The translations under genes and the position numbers were made by a program. Shown here one piece after another: positions 61,620 to 64,000 of a stretch of 64,000 nucleotides of DNA; the stretch's first letter is position 1, and the number at the start of each line of letters is the position of its first letter. Under the pieces are notes generated by a model. It ran no database searches. It saw nothing but the letters and a program-made list of their open reading frames with translations, and was not told the DNA's origin. This DNA comes from Pseudomonadota bacterium (lineage in GTDB: Bacteria; Pseudomonadota; Alphaproteobacteria; Rhizobiales; Tepidamorphaceae), in NCBI GenBank assembly GCA_023458595.1, contig JAEWYT010000013.1, positions 62,001 to 126,000 of the forward strand, given 5' to 3'.

Positions 61620-61931
61620 ATGAGCCGCGAGCCGGAAATCGAGGAGACGACCGTCTATATCGTCGTCGGACGTGCCTTCAGGAGCGGGGAAGGTGCCGAT
61701 CCGGACGGCGATGACGAATCGAACGGCGTGGCCGTCAATGTGCTCCTGACGGCCGCCGACGACGAGGAATGCATCCGGCGGGCGTTGCAGGCGCTGGCCG
61801 GACAGGGGTTCGCCCGCGTCGAACTCGATCAGATCGGCGTCGTCGAGGGGGAACCGGAGGATCCGACCTTCGCGTCGGCCTACGGCAATGCAATCGACGG
61901 TCAGGTCGCGGTCATCGCGTTCCACGACTGA
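61620..61931 (+). CDS. Small acidic protein of unknown function
   Basis: A 103-residue acidic cytosolic protein behind a GAAAGGAG ribosome site. TVYIVVGRAFRSGEGADPDG and the C-terminal NAIDGQVAVIAFHD suggest a small alpha/beta fold. No family recognised. Lies 51 bases after the exported protein gene and probably shares its transcript. Confidence 0.65.
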   Translation: MSREPEIEETTVYIVVGRAFRSGEGADPDGDDESNGVAVNVLLTAADDEECIRRALQALAGQGFARVELDQIGVVEGEPEDPTFASAYGNAIDGQVAVIAFHD

Positions 61932-62334
61932 TCCGAATCGTCCCGTGACCGACCGATTCCGGGTGTTGGGGGGTCGAATCCGGGCACGCGGGAACGAGCA
62001 GGACGGCTTTTGTTCTTTCATGTCGCCGAAAAGGCGGAGTTAGCTATAAAATTGCGCGAGTACGGGGTTGACGCCCGACAGGCCGGCGCATATGTTCCGC
62101 CTCGTTTCGCGGCAGGTGGTAGGCCTGATCCGTCCGGTTCGACGCGAGCTGGACCATAACAGCCTAGACACTGACGCTCGTCTTGCGACGAACACCCACG
62201 AAGCAAGATCGGGTCCGAAATGGGCGCGATCCTCTGCATGTTGCGGCCGACGGCCTTTTTTGGCGTCGGTCCGACCTGTTTTGTAACCGGATGTCCGGCC
62301 TCGGGGGCCGGCGAAGGGCTGAAGAAGGCGATCG
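61932..62334 (+). promoter_or_regulatory. rpsL (str operon) upstream region
   Basis: This 403-base stretch has no convincing gene. A promoter-like pair TTGACG (62068-62073), 17-base spacer, TATGTT (62091-62096) is present, giving a leader of roughly 230 bases before rpsL. The leader may be involved in S7 or growth-rate control; no defined structure could be assigned by eye. Confidence 0.55.
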
Positions 62335-62706
62335 ATGCCGACGATCAACCAGTTGATCCGCAAACCGCGGAAGGCGCCGGTGAAGCGCAACAAGGCTCCG
62401 GCGATGGAAGCCTGCCCGCAGAAGCGCGGCGTGTGCACGCGCGTCTACACGACGACGCCGAAGAAGCCGAACTCGGCGCTGCGCAAAGTGGCGAAGATCC
62501 GGCTGACCAACGGCTTCGAGGTGATCGGGTACATTCCGGGCGAAGGTCATAACCTCCAGGAGCACTCGGTCGTGATGATCCGCGGTGGCCGCGTGAAGGA
62601 CCTTCCCGGCGTGCGCTACCACATCATCCGCGGCGTGCTCGACACCCAGGGTGTATCGGCTCGCCGCCAGCGCCGTTCGAAATATGGAGCGAAGAGGCCC
62701 AAGTGA
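62335..62706 (+). CDS. rpsL: 30S ribosomal protein S12
   Basis: A 123-residue S12. MPTINQLIRKPRKAPVKRNK and the accuracy-centre segments TPKKPNSALRKVAKIRL (Lys43) and GGRVKDLPGVRYH (Lys88) are the streptomycin-sensitive forms. First gene of the str operon; a terminator-like hairpin overlaps its stop codon. Confidence 0.99.
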   Translation: MPTINQLIRKPRKAPVKRNKAPAMEACPQKRGVCTRVYTTTPKKPNSALRKVAKIRLTNGFEVIGYIPGEGHNLQEHSVVMIRGGRVKDLPGVRYHIIRGVLDTQGVSARRQRRSKYGAKRPK

Positions 62707-62728
62707 TCGGGCCTCTTTGCGTTTTGCC
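62692..62728 (+). terminator. Terminator-like hairpin over the rpsL stop codon
   Basis: Perfect 9-bp stem AAGAGGCCC/GGGCCTCTT (62692-62700 and 62709-62717) with the TGA stop (62704-62706) in its 8-base loop, then TGCGTTTTGCC. Ribosomes reaching the stop would melt it, so it could act as an attenuator between rpsL and rpsG. Confidence 0.7.
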
Positions 62729-62818
62729 GATCTGAGAGCCGGCGAAGCGCGATCTGACACTAGCCGTCCACGGAACAGGTCCGGGACGTGAGAGATTGGA
62801 AAGAGTGAGGACGAGCCG

Positions 62819-63289
62819 ATGTCTCGCCGCCACAGAGCTGAAAAACGCGAGGTTATCCCGGATCCCAAGTACGGCGATCTGGTGGTCTCGAAGTTCATGA
62901 ACTCCGTCATGCAGCACGGCAAGAAGTCCGTCGCCGAAGGCATCGTCTATGGCGCCCTCGACGCGATCGAATCGCGTGCCAAGCAGGATCCGGTGGGCGT
63001 GTTCCATCAGGCGCTCGAGAACGTCATGCCGGCGATCGAGGTCCGCTCCCGCCGCGTCGGCGGCGCCACCTACCAGGTTCCCGTCGAGGTCCGCCCCGAC
63101 CGCCGCCAGGCGCTCGCCATCCGCTGGCTGATCACCGCCGCGCGGGCCCGCAACGAGCGCACCATGGTGGAGCGCCTGTCCGGCGAACTGCTGGACGCCT
63201 CGAACAACCGCGGCACGGCCGTCAAGAAGCGCGAAGACACGCACCGGATGGCGGAAGCCAACCGCGCCTTCTCGCACTACCGCTGGTGA
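62819..63289 (+). CDS. rpsG: 30S ribosomal protein S7
   Basis: A 156-residue S7 with MSRRHRAEKREVIPDPKYGD and the C-terminal NKAFAHYRW-like end (NRAFSHYRW). It nucleates the 30S head and in many bacteria represses this operon. It follows rpsL after 112 bases. Confidence 0.99.
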   Translation: MSRRHRAEKREVIPDPKYGDLVVSKFMNSVMQHGKKSVAEGIVYGALDAIESRAKQDPVGVFHQALENVMPAIEVRSRRVGGATYQVPVEVRPDRRQALAIRWLITAARARNERTMVERLSGELLDASNNRGTAVKKREDTHRMAEANRAFSHYRW

Positions 63290-63310
63290 CGAGCACCAGG
63301 AGCCCCCAAC

Positions 63311-64000
63311 ATGCCCCGTACGCATAAAATCGAGGACTACCGCAACTTCGGCATCATGGCCCACATCGATGCCGGCAAGACCACCACGACCGAGCGCGTC
63401 CTCTTCTATACCGGCAAGAGCCACAAGCTCGGCGAGGTCCATGAGGGCGCTGCCACCATGGACTGGATGGAGCAGGAGCAAGAGCGCGGCATCACGATCA
63501 CGTCGGCCGCGACGACCGCTTACTGGAAGGACAAGCGCCTCAACATCATCGACACGCCCGGCCACGTCGACTTCACCATCGAGGTGGAGCGGAGCCTGCG
63601 GGTGCTCGACGGCGCGGTCGCGCTGCTCGACGCCAACGCCGGCGTCGAGCCGCAGACCGAGACGGTCTGGCGCCAAGCCGACAAGTATCACGTGCCGCGG
63701 ATGATCTTCGTCAACAAGATGGACAAGATCGGCGCCGATTTCGACCGCTGTGTTGAGATGGTGAAGACCCGTCTCGGCGCGGCCGCGATGGTGATCCAGT
63801 TGCCGATCGGCGCGGAGAGCGAGTTCAAGGGCGTCATCGACCTCGTCAAGATGAAGGGCATCATCTGGAAGGACGAGACGCTCGGCGCCCAGTTCGACTA
63901 CGTCGACATTCCGGCCGATCTGCAGGCCCGGGCCGAGGAGTATCGCGAGAAGCTGGTCGAGCAGGCCGTCGAGATCGACGAGGCGGCGATGGAGGCCTAT
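63311..64000 (+). CDS. fusA: Elongation factor G (partial, 3' end outside window)
   Basis: The first 230 residues of EF-G. G1 AHIDAGKTTTTERVLFYTG, G2 ERGITI, G3 IIDTPGHVDF and G4 NKMDKIGADF are intact; the rest lies beyond the right edge. The ATG at 63311 lies 21 bases after rpsG. Confidence 0.99.
   Translation, partial: MPRTHKIEDYRNFGIMAHIDAGKTTTTERVLFYTGKSHKLGEVHEGAATMDWMEQEQERGITITSAATTAYWKDKRLNIIDTPGHVDFTIEVERSLRVLDGAVALLDANAGVEPQTETVWRQADKYHVPRMIFVNKMDKIGADFDRCVEMVKTRLGAAAMVIQLPIGAESEFKGVIDLVKMKGIIWKDETLGAQFDYVDIPADLQARAEEYREKLVEQAVEIDEAAMEAY

Overview
The window is high-GC chromosomal DNA from an alphaproteobacterium, most likely of the order Hyphomicrobiales (Rhizobiales). The evidence is the gene order rlmB / tRNA-Tyr / tRNA-Gly / tuf / tRNA-Trp / secE / nusG / rplKAJL / rpoBC / rpsL / rpsG / fusA, the protein sequences of RpoB, RpoC and EF-Tu, a Zur box of alphaproteobacterial type, and palindromic intergenic elements like those common in Rhizobiales. 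The genus cannot be fixed from the sequence alone.

Layout. (1) Positions 1-7022, all minus strand: a LysR regulator, a RidA-family putative 2-aminomuconate deaminase, 3-hydroxyanthranilate 3,4-dioxygenase, ACMS decarboxylase, and a branched-chain-amino-acid-type ABC importer (binding protein, LivH, LivM, start of LivG). This looks like an uptake and meta-cleavage module for an aminoaromatic acid. (2) 7121-11840: zinc importer genes znuA and znuCB diverge from a perfect Zur palindrome; an orphan TRAP-type binding protein with a Gly/Ser repeat tail and a methyltransferase follow. (3) 11923-14649: a YcbB-like L,D-transpeptidase homologue that seems to have lost its catalytic His and Cys, divergent from an unknown exported protein. 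(4) 14768-26724: a type II secretion system, gspF-G-H-I-J-K-L-M plus a GspC-like gene, convergent gspE, then lipoprotein secretin gspD and a short prepilin peptidase. (5) 26754-30611: a Sel1-repeat protein, an exported subtilisin-like protease (possible T2SS substrate), a D,D-carboxypeptidase with a TTG start, and a thioesterase.

(6) 30697-45866: a 15.2-kb integrated element in a tRNA-Thr(TGT) gene, bounded by identical 45-bp repeats. It carries a tyrosine integrase, an HTH protein, a RuvC-like resolvase, a RepA/DnaB-like ATPase followed by an iteron-like GCTAC array, many small overlapping unknown genes, two putative virion-internal (DNA ejection) proteins and a fibre-like protein. No terminase, portal, capsid or tail-tube gene is recognisable, so it is a decayed podovirus-like prophage or a satellite-like element. 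A 17-bp motif recurs upstream of int, upstream of the structural-side genes and next to attR, as operators or recombination-protein sites would. An inverted, lower-GC pair (membrane protein plus ClpP-like protease) sits in it as cargo.

(7) 46013-64000: the core information-processing cluster, an exported Tyr-rich protein, rlmB, three tRNAs, tuf, secE-nusG, the L11-L1 and L10-L12 ribosomal genes with a probable L10 leader, rpoB and rpoC ending in a clear terminator, two unknown genes, then rpsL-rpsG-fusA running off the right edge. RpoB and RpsL keep the residues usual for rifampicin- and streptomycin-sensitive proteins.

Gene calls in the core cluster, T2SS, zinc and HAO/ACMSD regions are strong. 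Most functions inside the integrated element are weak or unknown.
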